A model generated the notes under the pieces. That model had not been told where the DNA came from. It did no database searches and saw only the letters and a program-made list of their open reading frames with translations. DNA of 64,000 nt from Olavius sp. associated proteobacterium Delta 1 (GTDB lineage Bacteria; Desulfobacterota; Desulfobacteria; Desulfobacterales; JAFDCJ01), in the NCBI GenBank assembly GCA_902749685.1, contig CACVKW010001614.1, positions 54,937 through 118,936 on the forward strand, in the 5' to 3' direction. The translations under genes and the position numbers were made by a program. Below, in pieces: positions 16,804 to 26,462 of this stretch; position 1 is the first letter of the stretch, and each line of letters opens with the position of its first letter.

Positions 16804-16929
16804 TTTAATCCTGAAAGCGGATAGAATCCAAATTTAATCATTAATCAAGATTCGACGCCGTATCTTTTGTCTGCATTGACTTACTTTTTTGCCTTCCGCA
16901 TTATTCTAATAACGATGGCTTCGTTTGAT

Positions 16930-17187
16930 TTAGTGAGTCGCACGCAACTCTTCTCTAATCACACGTCGCAACGTCTCCTCATTCAGCGGCGCTTGCTTTT
17001 TATCCAGGTATTCCCTCAAGACCCTATTGATCGAGGTTTGGTAATTCCCACCGCCGGCTCTGTGCACCTGCTCTTTAAAATAGTCAACAATATCTGCATC
17101 AAGCCGAATTGTAATTCGCACCTTGTTAGGATCCGGCTGAATTACCGGTCCACGTTTTCCTTTGCTGAAATCATATTCTTTTCTCAT
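16930..17187 (-). CDS. brnA: BrnA-type antitoxin
   Basis: An 85-residue ribbon-helix-helix antitoxin of the BrnA family: KEYDFSKGKRGPVIQPDPNKVRITIRLDADIVDYFKEQ, then GNYQTSINRVLREYLDKK. It binds and neutralises the BrnT ribonuclease and represses the operon. Its ATG overlaps the stop codon of the upstream toxin frame (ATGA), the normal brnTA arrangement. Confidence 0.82.
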   Translation of the reverse strand: MRKEYDFSKGKRGPVIQPDPNKVRITIRLDADIVDYFKEQVHRAGGGNYQTSINRVLREYLDKKQAPLNEETLRRVIREELRATH

Positions 17188-17453
17188 AGGTTACCCCCGA
17201 AATATTTCTGCTCACGCTTTGTAGCTTTTCGAGCTGATATTAAGCGGACATTTTCTCCCCGCCATGTGTAGACAACGACAAGTAAGCGGCCTTAACAATC
17301 CATCCCGATAGTAACGAGTCTAGGTTCGTCACGGTCTGGATCATCAATGGTAATCGCGTTGAGGTCATCGAATACCGTCACCGCATCCGCAAAGTCAATG
17401 CGATGCTTTTTAAGATTGCTGGCTGCTTTCTCACCATCCCATTCGAAACTCAT
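17184..17453 (-). pseudogene. brnT: BrnT-type ribonuclease toxin with an internal TAA stop
   Basis: From ATG 17453 the frame reads MSFEWDGEKAASNLKKHRID, then FADAVTVFDD and RLVTIGMDC, and stops at a TAA (17292-17294). In the same frame it continues with GRLLVVVYTWRGENVRLISA and RKATKREQKYFGG and ends in a TGA overlapping brnA. This is the complete BrnT layout with a single nonsense codon, most simply TTA (Leu) changed to TAA. A longer frame to 17561 adds 36 residues unlike BrnT. The loss removes the C-terminal catalytic and basic residues, so the toxin is probably inactive while its antitoxin persists. Confidence 0.75.
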
Positions 17454-17566
17454 TCTTGGATTGTATGTACAAACTGCGTACAAGTCAAGTGCTTTATGAA
17501 ATAGGTGAAATTCTGGCCATAAAATTATATCTTTTATAATTTTATGGGCCCAATCTTCCAATCCAA

Positions 17567-17815
17567 AATCCCATCACCCAATATAATAAACACAAGGATC
17601 CGTGCCTTTCTCCGGCAGCATTTGCCATCCGTCGTGTTTTTTAATCAGAGTGTTCACAGTAGCGGCATCGTCGGACAAATCCCCGAATACCCGTGCCCCG
17701 GTCGGGCAGACTTCGCAGCAGGACGGTTGAATTCCCGTTTCCACCCGGTGATAACAGAAATCACATTTGGTGGCGACCTGATTCAAGATTTTTTGATGAA
17801 CGGGTTTTTCAATAA
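17567..17815 (-). pseudogene. 3' fragment of a four-cluster ferredoxin subunit gene (duplicate)
   Basis: The frame IIEKPVHQKILNQVATKCDFCYH to DPCVYYIG is a close copy of the last third of the intact gene at 27000-27602, including CDFCYHR, CCEVCPTGAR and the C-terminal VYYIG. The nucleotide sequences are alike over about 250 bases but differ at many positions, so the duplication is old. Everything upstream of the copy is missing; it abuts transposase-like relic sequence near 17825. Not functional as it stands. Confidence 0.8.
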
Positions 17816-17829
17816 TCGTAATGGGGGAC

Positions 17830-18009
17830 GTTGGACTGAGTTGACTTGCCGACTCGACCGTTTAATCATTTACGAAACGGCCGAAGTCGAAAAGCCCAGT
17901 CTTTTGGCAACTTCAGCTTAGGCAATCCCGTATGTCTTTACCAAACCTATCGCTATTTGAGCTCGAACCTCACTCGCCCCCTTGCGCCGGCTACCCGCTT
18001 TTAAATCTT
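17830..18009 (-). pseudogene. Relic of a RAYT-type transposase C-terminal helix-turn-helix
   Basis: The minus strand reads LKAGSRRKGASEVRAQIAI, then GLVKTYGIA, an in-frame TAA, AEVAKRLGFSTSAVS, another TAA and MIKR. This matches the DNA-binding C-terminus of REP-associated transposases (VREYG-LAEVARQLGVSTSAISK type). The two stops and lack of any upstream coding sequence show it is decayed. From 18010 to the DUF3999 gene I see nothing further. Confidence 0.6.
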
Positions 18010-18212
18010 CATTGTGGTTTTGGTATTGGCTGATAGCTCTCCAAGACGTTTGACAAAATATTATTCGCGATCAAACCACCCGCTGTAGTAGCGTCCCGCT
18101 CTGAGCGGTATGCCCGCCGATACTGGTCGGCACGGTGGCCGACCCGACTTCTTCCTGACACCTGAAACCTGGAAAGCTTGAGCTATGTCACCAACCACAT
18201 TGATTTACACCC

Positions 18213-20195
18213 TTATACAGATTGTTTTGCCTTTGGAAACAATTTCGCGATGATCACCAACAGGACGATAGTCACCAGGGCCAAAACGATATAAAGCCCC
18301 CACGTCTGGTCACTGAATGCCCGGGTCAGCCGGGTTTTGAAACCGGCGCGTTTAAATACGGTGACCTCCCCGATCTCGGCCCGTTGGGGTTCAATGCCTA
18401 TCAGAACATCCTGAACCAGTGACAGATCGTAGGCCGGTGAAGATGCATCCGGGTGCCCGCCCATAAGTTCATACCTTCCGGATTCAGCGGCCAGAAAAAT
18501 GAGGCTGCGGGCCGGATAAAGCGCCTGTATCTTATTGATTTCAATGGGTTGGTTGTCGCCATGCGCCATGGATATGCGAAGTTCGGATCGATCCGTCGGA
18601 AACTGTTTCATATCGATTTTAAATTCTGAATCCATTTTTGCGCGACTGGACCAACGCCTGCTCTGCCACGGCTGCCAGCCTCTGCCGCCGCGATTGCGGG
18701 TTTCAATGACAACCTGCCGGTCGAATATTCCTTTGGCACTGAGCACGACGGCATTCCAGCGCGGGCCTATGGGCGGAAGTTTCAGAAGCCAGGTCGTGCG
18801 GTTGCTTTCCCGGTTGTAGGCCGGGTCCATCTCAATGGCTAGTTTTTGGACTTCGCGTTCGGCCTCGAAAAAAGGCACCTGCCGGCCGGCTTTAACCAGT
18901 CGGATCCCGGGCGGGTTGGGTTTCATGCTGATCTGCCGGTTAAATACCAGCCGAAAGAGACCGGGCCCGGAGACCTGCACCGGGGCTTTCCACGTATACC
19001 CGTCCATGTTGAAGGGGCCGCCCATAACGGCGAATTCCGCCACGTAATCCACTGGACGCCAGGCCATATTTGCTTCAACGGGCAGAAAATTCAGTACCCG
19101 GTCAATGCGGCGTTTGCGGTCGCCCGCGAATTTAAGAATTCCGGCCGGTTTGTCCAAGCCGGTCCTGGCCGTATATGCGCCCGGTTGATCGGCCAGGAAA
19201 ACCAGACGCGGGAGTCGGGCCTTGACCCGCAAAGAATGAATTTTGCCGATCAGCCGGCCGCCGGCATCGAGTTGAATTATCAGAGACTGTCCCGACCATG
19301 GGCGTCCGATTTTGACAGTCAGTTTTTTTTCGTCCCGATTGACCGCAAATACATTGCCACTGTGCATTGCCTGAAACTTTTTACGGCCAGCAACGATGGT
19401 CTCCCTGCCAATGGTCCATGTCCCCTGGAATTGGGCTTGAGTGGTTAACTCGATCTGTTCCAACCAGATACCGGAGCCGGGAAGAATCGTTTTGATCTCG
19501 ATTACATTCTGGCGGGTTTCACGCTTAAATTCCGGTGTAAAATAGTCAACCGCATAACCGCGGCCTAATTTTGTTCCGGAAACCACAATTTTTTCAATGG
19601 GCAGGGGTGTCTGCCGCCAGCGCTTGTCATATCCGAAAAAACGGAATCTGAATCTCCGGTAATTGCCCGGCTCGATATTGATGTCGGCCAGGGTCTGGTT
19701 GCCGGTATTGTAGATCGCGGCGTTTTGGGCGACGAGCTGCCACTGGTTTAGAGCACGCGCTTCGACATCGACCTTTCCCATGCCCTGCGGGTCGGAAACG
19801 ATTACCTGCAGATGTTCGGCACGGATCATATCCGGTATTGAACCTTGCCAGACCAGCCCGTGGTCATCGCTCAACTCCACCGTCTCTGGCTTAAGCTTGA
19901 CGGCAACCGGACCGCTTTCTTCGCGCCAGTACAACTCGAATGAACGCCGCCGGTTATCCGGTCCAATCAGGTCAAGATCCATCTGCTGGCCCTTACCCAC
20001 CGCACCCCTCCCGGGGCCCAACATAAAATGCAGGTCCGGCGGCAAAACCGCCTCGACAATGCCGGGAGTTGTGATTTCAAGCCCGGCCTGCTTCAGCCAG
20101 TTGTCATCATCGGCGCGTGCTGAATTAAAAAATCCGAAAACCAGGAGAAGCAGCAGTATACCTGTCCGAGTTCTTTGTTGCATCATCATCCTCAT
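18213..20195 (-). CDS. DUF3999 family protein
   Basis: A 660-residue protein with an N-terminal signal peptide (TGILLLLLVFGFFNSARA-DDD), a long predicted periplasmic beta-rich region and one C-terminal membrane anchor (WGLYIVLALVTIVLLVIIAKLF). This is the architecture of DUF3999 proteins, which are almost always encoded next to DUF2339 membrane proteins. Its gene overlaps the 3' end of the DUF2339 gene by 71 bases, so the two are one unit. Function is unknown; the carbohydrate-binding-like repeats (GNYRRFRFRFFGYDKRW, GRYELMGG) and the partner suggest a cell-envelope role. Confidence 0.8.
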   Translation of the reverse strand: MRMMMQQRTRTGILLLLLVFGFFNSARADDDNWLKQAGLEITTPGIVEAVLPPDLHFMLGPGRGAVGKGQQMDLDLIGPDNRRRSFELYWREESGPVAVKLKPETVELSDDHGLVWQGSIPDMIRAEHLQVIVSDPQGMGKVDVEARALNQWQLVAQNAAIYNTGNQTLADINIEPGNYRRFRFRFFGYDKRWRQTPLPIEKIVVSGTKLGRGYAVDYFTPEFKRETRQNVIEIKTILPGSGIWLEQIELTTQAQFQGTWTIGRETIVAGRKKFQAMHSGNVFAVNRDEKKLTVKIGRPWSGQSLIIQLDAGGRLIGKIHSLRVKARLPRLVFLADQPGAYTARTGLDKPAGILKFAGDRKRRIDRVLNFLPVEANMAWRPVDYVAEFAVMGGPFNMDGYTWKAPVQVSGPGLFRLVFNRQISMKPNPPGIRLVKAGRQVPFFEAEREVQKLAIEMDPAYNRESNRTTWLLKLPPIGPRWNAVVLSAKGIFDRQVVIETRNRGGRGWQPWQSRRWSSRAKMDSEFKIDMKQFPTDRSELRISMAHGDNQPIEINKIQALYPARSLIFLAAESGRYELMGGHPDASSPAYDLSLVQDVLIGIEPQRAEIGEVTVFKRAGFKTRLTRAFSDQTWGLYIVLALVTIVLLVIIAKLFPKAKQSV

Positions 20196-23100
20196 GGGTT
20201 AGGAAACGTTGGTATAGAAAGGACACCAGTATCAATACGAACGCCAGCCCGACTAATGACGCCACCCGATACAATTGCCCGAGTTTCCACAGGTCCATTA
20301 AAAATATCTTCAACGACGTAATCACCAAAAGAAACAGGGCCGCCCAGCGCACCCTTACCTGCGCCAAATTTATCCCCACCACCAGCAGCCCGCTGGCATA
20401 GACCAGCCAGCTCAGGCTGTATCCCAGTTGGTGAGCCAGGCTGCCATGGGTCAGCAAACTGAAATGACGTCCCGGTACACCAAATGCACTGGCGATTTGA
20501 ATATTCATGACAAAAAAAGACATCACCGCCAGAAGGATGCTCCAAAATGCCTGGCGGTTTAAACCCGGGAGGGGCCAGTTTTCGTGTGTTTTTTTCAGTG
20601 CCAGTGCGGTCATTACCCCCAGAATAATCAGATACACCAGGGTGGGCGTATTTAAAATCGGGGTGATGGCTGCAAACTCAACCTTGAAGCGAAACGGCAG
20701 AATCACGGCTTTACCCAGACCGAGCAGAATCAGCCCGAATCCCGCCAACCTGAAGTACCGGTCGAGCCGGCGCGGCCACATGAGCAGACCCAGTCCGTAG
20801 GCCAGCCATCCGACAGCCGATGCCGCCGCCATGGACAGGGTGTGGCTTTTAAACAGGGTAAAGGTTTGACCCGGCTGAAGAAATGTACCCTTTTCCAACT
20901 TGATGAACAGAAAACTGACGACCAAAAGCATCACCAGGAAAAGATTTTTGACAGAGGCCGAGTTTTCCCGCTCCGGTTCTGTTAAAAACAGGACCAGTAA
21001 GACGATCATCAGCGGTAGATAGGCCACCAGGCCCAGGTTGAACAACGGCCGCATTGCCGGAACTGCGTGGGGATAAATAAACGGAAACAGGATCATCCCG
21101 GCGGTCGCCAGGAGCAGGAGGTTCAGACCGACCTGACGCATGGCGCCTGTCAGTACTCTTATTTTCCACAGGATCGAGCCAAATGCGGCCCAAACCAGAA
21201 AGTAACAGACGGCCTGCAGCTGATTATTACCCGGCAGAAACCTGAAACTCGTTGCCGGTCCGGCAAATATGTCGGCAATGACCAGATTGAGCAGCCCGAA
21301 TCCGGTTCCCAAAACCAGCCATAGAAAAAAATTCGGAAGATCCATTTTTCGTAAGAGACGTTCCGGAAAGCCGCTCAATTTAACCGCCGCAGCCAGTAAC
21401 ACGATGGCTGCCGCCAGAGACAACACCGCAGCGTTAAAGATGACAAGGCTTGGCGGGTTTTTCATTTGCGGCAGAAAGGCAAAAAGAAGCATCAGCCCTG
21501 CCGGTGCCATAAATGCGGCCACCCAGCGCAGCCCGGGATGCGCCACCCTGCGGTTAAGCCAGAGCAGGGCCGAGGCTTCACAGACCAAGGTCAGTCCGAT
21601 CCAACCGTAATCCAGAAGCAGCACCGGAATGGCGGATATGTAAAATAACAGCGCTCCGCCGTGGAAAGCGATGATGGCGTTTTTCTCGGGTTTGCCCTGC
21701 AGCCGCTTGAGCATGACAGCGACACACGGAAGCTTGAGGAGAAAGAGGATCATCGGCAGCCATCCTGAAAATTCCCGCGGCCACAGGCAGTCGCCGGCCC
21801 AGATGATAAACAGCCCCTGAAATACCTCAAACAGCGCCCATGCCATCCAGACCCGGTTCCATGTTTGAGGGGAGCGAAAATATGCAAACGGCATGATCAG
21901 GGCTACCGCAAATAACGGTCCGGCCCATTGCAGGGCTGCATGATGCAAAACACTGTCAATCGGTGCCAGCATCCATATCCCTTCCGTGAATACGGCCGCC
22001 AGCAGGGCGACAATCCCTAAAGGCTGAAAAGACAGACGTTTACACAAAAAGAGCGTCAGACCCAGAAAACAGATCATGGTGACCATGCCCGGGTGCGGAT
22101 CGAGGTGTTTTTGAATCATAAATGAAGCGGCCAGCAGTAAAAACCCCCCCACTGCCGGCGTGGCAGTCATCCATTCGATCAGTCGTGGGTTGCTCATGTT
22201 GGGGTCGACAAGTTTTTTATCGAGTTTCAAAGAGCCGATCCAGGCGGGCAGTTTACGGATGACAAAAAACACGGCCATACAAAGCACGGCGCCGGCAAAT
22301 AAAAGAAATCCGTAAAATCCCGGTCCGATTAATTCTGAAGGCACCCGCAAGATCCATGTCAGCCCGCTGATAACAAAGATCAGCACCAGTGCGGCGACTT
22401 GAACGACGGCACCAAACAGCAGGCTGATCCCAATCCCCAATACCTGCAGACCCAGGGACATGGGCCAGAACCAGAAAGTAACATTGGGTTGCTTGAATAC
22501 CGCCGCCAGGCTCAATCCGGCAATGGCGAGCGGGAAAACCCTGAACCAGTATAGAAATGATTTTTGCAGACCGTATTTTTGAATTAAAAAAACCGGTCCG
22601 CACCCGGCAAAGACGCCGTAGAGCAGGAAAAGCAGGAGGCCCCAGGACACCATCCGGGGCTGAAAACTCACCAAAACCCAGATCATAGCCACTGAAAATG
22701 TGATCACAGCATAGGGTATCACGCGTTGATGCCAACCCGGGTTTCGCATGGCCAGAATGATCGCACCCACGGCTCCGGCCGTGCAGAGCAGCAGGCTGGT
22801 TTCGTTGCGCTGCGGCAGCAAAACCAGGGACAGGAGTATCACCGCAAGATACAGGATATTCCCGGTCCAGGATACCGCCGCAGACCGGTCGGGCCGGAGT
22901 TTCGTCAAATCGATAATGACGGTAAACAGCACCAGGTTGGCGATCCACACCCAGGCGATGGTGAAAGACGGTACCATGCGGCCGCCCATGAGCGAACCAA
23001 ACGTCAGGGACACCAGGGTGCCGATGGTCGCGATCAAAAGCAGGATGGATGAATTCAGGCGTCTGATCACCTGATAGAGTCCGGCGTTGACAATCGTCAG

Positions 23101-23985
23101 GTAGACAAACAGCATGACCAGGCTGCCCTGGCCCGGATCGATCAGAATCGGCGTGGCATAGGCGCCCAGGGCTCCCAGCACCGAGACGGCGATCCCCCGG
23201 TGATAAAGTGCCAGCACAAAGGCAGCAGCCGAAACGACGGTCAGCAAAATGAAACCCACCAGTTCTGGTAAAAAGTGATAATAGAGGGTGGCGGCAAATA
23301 TCACCGTGTACAGTACCCCGATACCGCCCGCCGCCAGGGTCTGGCGGGTGATATCATAGCGCACGCGTCGTAATCGCCCGGAAGATATGATAAGACCCAG
23401 TCCCACTAAAGCACCGATGGCAAGACGCATTTCAGGGGGAATCAGGTTTCTGTCGATTGTGTATTTAACAAAGAAACCGGCCCCGATAAACAGGGCAATC
23501 CCGCCGAGCCAGGCAAACAGTTTAATTCCTGTAAACTGCTCCCAGTCCACGTTTTCCCGAAATTTTTGCCACTGCCTGGACCATTCGCTCTGCCGGCGCG
23601 GGCCGGGTTTTGGGGTAACTTTGATTGATTTTTCCTCAGCCGGTTCAGCCGTCACGGGAGCCGGTCGAGATACCGGCAACGGCGGCGGTTTTTGCGCAAC
23701 GGTCACCGGATCGGGTTCGATCTTCTTTTCATCAATCAACTCCTGCGGTGTCGTTATTTCCGCGCCAGCCGGTTCGGTTGCTTTTTGCGTATCAGCTTGC
23801 GCTTCGGCCGTTTCTTCTTCGGATGCTGCACGGAACGACGTCTCGATGTTTCTGATCCTCTGCTTTAGATTGGAAACAGCCTGCTCAAGACTGTCCAGCC
23901 GCCAGGAAAGATATTTTCTCAGGCGGCTGAGCTTAACAAAAAGAACGATGATCAACACAATCAGAATTAATAATATGCTCGTCAC
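20125..23985 (-). CDS. DUF2339 large multi-pass membrane protein
   Basis: A 1286-residue protein. The N-terminus has a membrane segment (SILLILIVLIIVLFVKL) and a coiled coil (LDSLEQAVSNLKQRIRNIETSF), then a proline/glutamate linker. A block of about thirty hydrophobic helices begins with the family motif WEQFTGIKLFAWLGGIALFIGAGFFVKYTID. This is the standard DUF2339 architecture and size. It is co-encoded with DUF3999. The family is widespread in Gram-negative bacteria and has no established biochemical role. Confidence 0.85.
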   Translation of the reverse strand: MTSILLILIVLIIVLFVKLSRLRKYLSWRLDSLEQAVSNLKQRIRNIETSFRAASEEETAEAQADTQKATEPAGAEITTPQELIDEKKIEPDPVTVAQKPPPLPVSRPAPVTAEPAEEKSIKVTPKPGPRRQSEWSRQWQKFRENVDWEQFTGIKLFAWLGGIALFIGAGFFVKYTIDRNLIPPEMRLAIGALVGLGLIISSGRLRRVRYDITRQTLAAGGIGVLYTVIFAATLYYHFLPELVGFILLTVVSAAAFVLALYHRGIAVSVLGALGAYATPILIDPGQGSLVMLFVYLTIVNAGLYQVIRRLNSSILLLIATIGTLVSLTFGSLMGGRMVPSFTIAWVWIANLVLFTVIIDLTKLRPDRSAAVSWTGNILYLAVILLSLVLLPQRNETSLLLCTAGAVGAIILAMRNPGWHQRVIPYAVITFSVAMIWVLVSFQPRMVSWGLLLFLLYGVFAGCGPVFLIQKYGLQKSFLYWFRVFPLAIAGLSLAAVFKQPNVTFWFWPMSLGLQVLGIGISLLFGAVVQVAALVLIFVISGLTWILRVPSELIGPGFYGFLLFAGAVLCMAVFFVIRKLPAWIGSLKLDKKLVDPNMSNPRLIEWMTATPAVGGFLLLAASFMIQKHLDPHPGMVTMICFLGLTLFLCKRLSFQPLGIVALLAAVFTEGIWMLAPIDSVLHHAALQWAGPLFAVALIMPFAYFRSPQTWNRVWMAWALFEVFQGLFIIWAGDCLWPREFSGWLPMILFLLKLPCVAVMLKRLQGKPEKNAIIAFHGGALLFYISAIPVLLLDYGWIGLTLVCEASALLWLNRRVAHPGLRWVAAFMAPAGLMLLFAFLPQMKNPPSLVIFNAAVLSLAAAIVLLAAAVKLSGFPERLLRKMDLPNFFLWLVLGTGFGLLNLVIADIFAGPATSFRFLPGNNQLQAVCYFLVWAAFGSILWKIRVLTGAMRQVGLNLLLLATAGMILFPFIYPHAVPAMRPLFNLGLVAYLPLMIVLLVLFLTEPERENSASVKNLFLVMLLVVSFLFIKLEKGTFLQPGQTFTLFKSHTLSMAAASAVGWLAYGLGLLMWPRRLDRYFRLAGFGLILLGLGKAVILPFRFKVEFAAITPILNTPTLVYLIILGVMTALALKKTHENWPLPGLNRQAFWSILLAVMSFFVMNIQIASAFGVPGRHFSLLTHGSLAHQLGYSLSWLVYASGLLVVGINLAQVRVRWAALFLLVITSLKIFLMDLWKLGQLYRVASLVGLAFVLILVSFLYQRFLTHEDDDATKNSDRYTAASPGFRIF

Positions 23986-24973
23986 GGCCCCTCCATGTTT
24001 TCCTAAAACAATTACGCGTTCACCGGTTCAGCGTTCAGGGTTACGCTTCTTCCGTTGATCACACTCGCAGGCTACCCCGCGAGGCGTATGGCGGGATGAA
24101 ACCTCCAAAAGCAGAGCGCCCTGTCAGAGTCCCCTAAACCGGTCAAGGTGCGTGGGGCATGATCATACACATCCTGAAACTCTGTCCCGCCGTGATGCGG
24201 CACTGCGGCGGCCGGTCAGAGCTCATGAATAAACAGTTCCTAACTGATGTGAACCCGTGAACGGCTACCAATGCGCTGTACCGATACGAATAAAGCAAGT
24301 ATCGTGCCGGAATTATATTTTATCTTATCCATCTGTTTTTATGTGAAATCCGGGTGGAAATGCCGACCGGTTTGAGGTGCAGTCCAGTACTTGCAGATGT
24401 CAAATTGGTAGGGTGTAAAGATAGAAGGCGGGTTCGGGCCGAGCACGGGACGCTCTATATCCATCTTCTGGAAATGATAGCTATTTTTTACGATCGGTTA
24501 TCAGGGTGCCAAATCGCTCAATAAGAACACATCGGCTTCTTGAACATGCCGAAGATTGAGGGTCTACGTTTGACGCTTGTAAAAAATGTCAAAGGCCAAA
24601 GGTAGTCCCTCAACCTTGCAGCTGCGTGGTAGCCGCTTCAGTGATTTTGACTCTGAAGTCCAAGGCGGCAATTGACGTCGACTTGGAAACCGCTTCCGCG
24701 ATTGTGGTATAACGGGCTGACATCACCTCAGCGTTGAGAAGCGCCCCCTGTTCAAGACCTTCACAGATCCCAGATCTGAGGGGCATTAATAAGCGGGGTA
24801 CACTACGCGGCCAACTTTTCTTTCGGAAAATTCAGCCTCTCAGATGGCATGGAGCTTCAAGAAATCATTCTCTTCATGAAGTTCATTGACAATTTGGTTA
24901 TAATAGAAGAGACCGGTACTTAAGGCGCCAATTAGCCTCGCATTACATCATAAGTTGCTGTATGTGGTTTTCA
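23986..24973. other. 988-base region without a recognisable intact gene
   Basis: No frame in this stretch shows convincing coding sequence. 24000-24050 carries the short words GCGTTCACC/GGTTCAGCGTTCAGGG seen in other gaps of the window. A minus-strand stretch near 24610-24770 reads NAEVMSARYTTIAEAVSKST without a stop for about 50 residues and may be a gene remnant I cannot name. I considered an intron-like RNA at 24060-24310 but could not support it. It lies between the DUF2339 gene and the decayed toxin genes, as expected of island debris. Confidence 0.4.
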
Positions 24974-25495
24974 TTAGGAACCTGTCCCCATATGTCCCCA
25001 TATATCCCATATATTGTCCCCATATATGATGCGGGCAAACCCAAAGATTTTTATTGCCCTCGCAGATAGTTGACGCACCTCGGCCGGGTAGACGCTGCCC
25101 CGCAGTACCGGCGTCACCTCGATCTTGACGTTGGTGTCATCTTGCCATACCAGCAATTTGAAGCGCTTGCCCGTGCTCTGCAATATTGACACCTTTACCC
25201 CGGCACGTGGATTGTGACACACGATATCAGTAGTGATCGCCTCAAGGGCTGTATCGATGGCGGCCAGGCTGGCATCGCGATCTTCCACTGGCAGGTAGGC
25301 CAGGTCGATATCCACTGACAGGCGCGGCATATCGCGTAAGAACAGATTGATGGCCGTGCCACCTTTCAAGGCAAAACACGCTTGCTTGGCCACACTGGGC
25401 AACAGGGCCACCAGCAGGCGTACCTGCTCAGTAAAGGGATTGTTCGCTTCCGTCGGCCATCTCCCTGGGAACGGTAATTTGATAGGTCGCATCAT
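24974..25495 (-). pseudogene. AbiEii-type nucleotidyltransferase toxin, 3'-truncated
   Basis: A 173-residue N-terminal part of an AbiEii-family nucleotidyltransferase (type IV toxin). It holds the nucleotide-binding motif CFALKGGTAINLFLRDMPRL followed by SVDIDLAY, and continues to EVRQLSARAIKIFGFARI. After that the frame enters the CCCCATAT repeats and stops, whereas family members run about 100 residues longer (the FxDLYAGKLVAALDRQHPRD region is missing). It overlaps the AbiEi gene by 68 bases. The toxin has probably lost activity. Confidence 0.75.
24981..25028. repeat. Short direct repeats of TGTCCCCATAT
   Basis: Three exact or near-exact TGTCCCCATAT words and one shortened form occur in 48 bases. 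They coincide with the point where the AbiEii frame departs from its family sequence, so they mark the truncation breakpoint. Confidence 0.6.
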
Positions 25496-26210
25496 AAGCG
25501 CCGCCCTTAATCAGCATGCGTTTGCCCCGGCCCAAATCGATGTCATTGGTTTCGAGCACCTGGCGCCAGTCATGCCCGTGGCGATCACTGAACCACAGAA
25601 AAAGGCGTTTGGCTTTCACCTGGGTGCAGGTCCGCAGCAAGGCGCGGAGCATTTCTGGCCGCAGATTGACCGCCGCCTCGAATAGCTTGTTAACCACGGA
25701 AAAATCCGCTGCTTCTCGCACACCGGCCAGCAACTCCAACAAGGCCAGCTCCGGCGTACTATGGGGGATGGGCCAATCCCAAGCCCCAAAGGGTTTGGGT
25801 TCCACCGCCATTTCGGGCAGCGCGTCAAAGATTCGTCGATTGTAGATTCCAAACCTGAATGGCGCTGGAAAATCGATCACCCAAGCCGGCACCTTGGCTG
25901 CGCCGTAGAGGCCGATCCGCCGGACACCGCCCGCCGGCAGATAGTGGGCTAGGCCTTGCAACTCCAGGGCACTGCGGCCACCCACACGCACAGGGCAGCT
26001 CATCTCGTTCAGGGAGTAGACCACATGCTCCCATTTGAGCGGCGGTCCTGGCCGCCGGTAAACCCCACGGGCCACAGTTTCCAGCTTACCCGCACGCAAA
26101 GCATAGTCCACCCTAAAACGGCTGAATCCGCGCGCCAGCAGCCAGGCACGGTTCACCAACTGCCCTTCGGGCAGGCATTGTTCCAGGGATGGTTCGGGTT
26201 TGGGTGACAT
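25428..26210 (-). CDS. AbiEi-type antitoxin
   Basis: A 260-residue AbiEi-family protein, the antitoxin and autorepressor of type IV modules. It has an N-terminal winged helix-turn-helix (GQLVNRAWLLARGFSRFRVDYALRAGKLETVARGVYRRPG), then the ALELQGLAHYLP block and a C-terminal domain (STPELALLELLAGVREAADF). The gene appears intact and of normal length. Its toxin partner downstream is truncated. Confidence 0.83.
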   Translation of the reverse strand: MSPKPEPSLEQCLPEGQLVNRAWLLARGFSRFRVDYALRAGKLETVARGVYRRPGPPLKWEHVVYSLNEMSCPVRVGGRSALELQGLAHYLPAGGVRRIGLYGAAKVPAWVIDFPAPFRFGIYNRRIFDALPEMAVEPKPFGAWDWPIPHSTPELALLELLAGVREAADFSVVNKLFEAAVNLRPEMLRALLRTCTQVKAKRLFLWFSDRHGHDWRQVLETNDIDLGRGKRMLIKGGAYDATYQITVPREMADGSEQSLY

Positions 26211-26462
26211 GGTTTATGAAACCTTTTTAATGCATAGTTTATATATGCATCAAAAAGTTTTTGCAAACCAATTGTTTAAATTTTATTGGATTTGCATAAA
26301 TAAACGCTGCAAATATTAATTTATGTAAACCCTGAGCCTACTTTTTGGTAAGTTAAGGTGGTCAAAGCATGAATTGTGAATTAAAGCTCAAATTTTATAA
26401 ATAACGGTACAATTCTTTCTGAAAGCTTTTCGAGAAACATCTGACATCTAAAGATAAGACAT

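Noticed and set aside
24060..24310. Possible intron-like or structured RNA
   Set aside because: Some words (GTGAACCCGTGAACGGC, AATAAAGCAAG) seemed intron-like, but no reverse transcriptase or recognisable domain V could be found.
24981..25028. Possible CRISPR-like repeats
   Set aside because: The repeats are about 11 bases, without regular spacers and only four in number; no cas gene is near.
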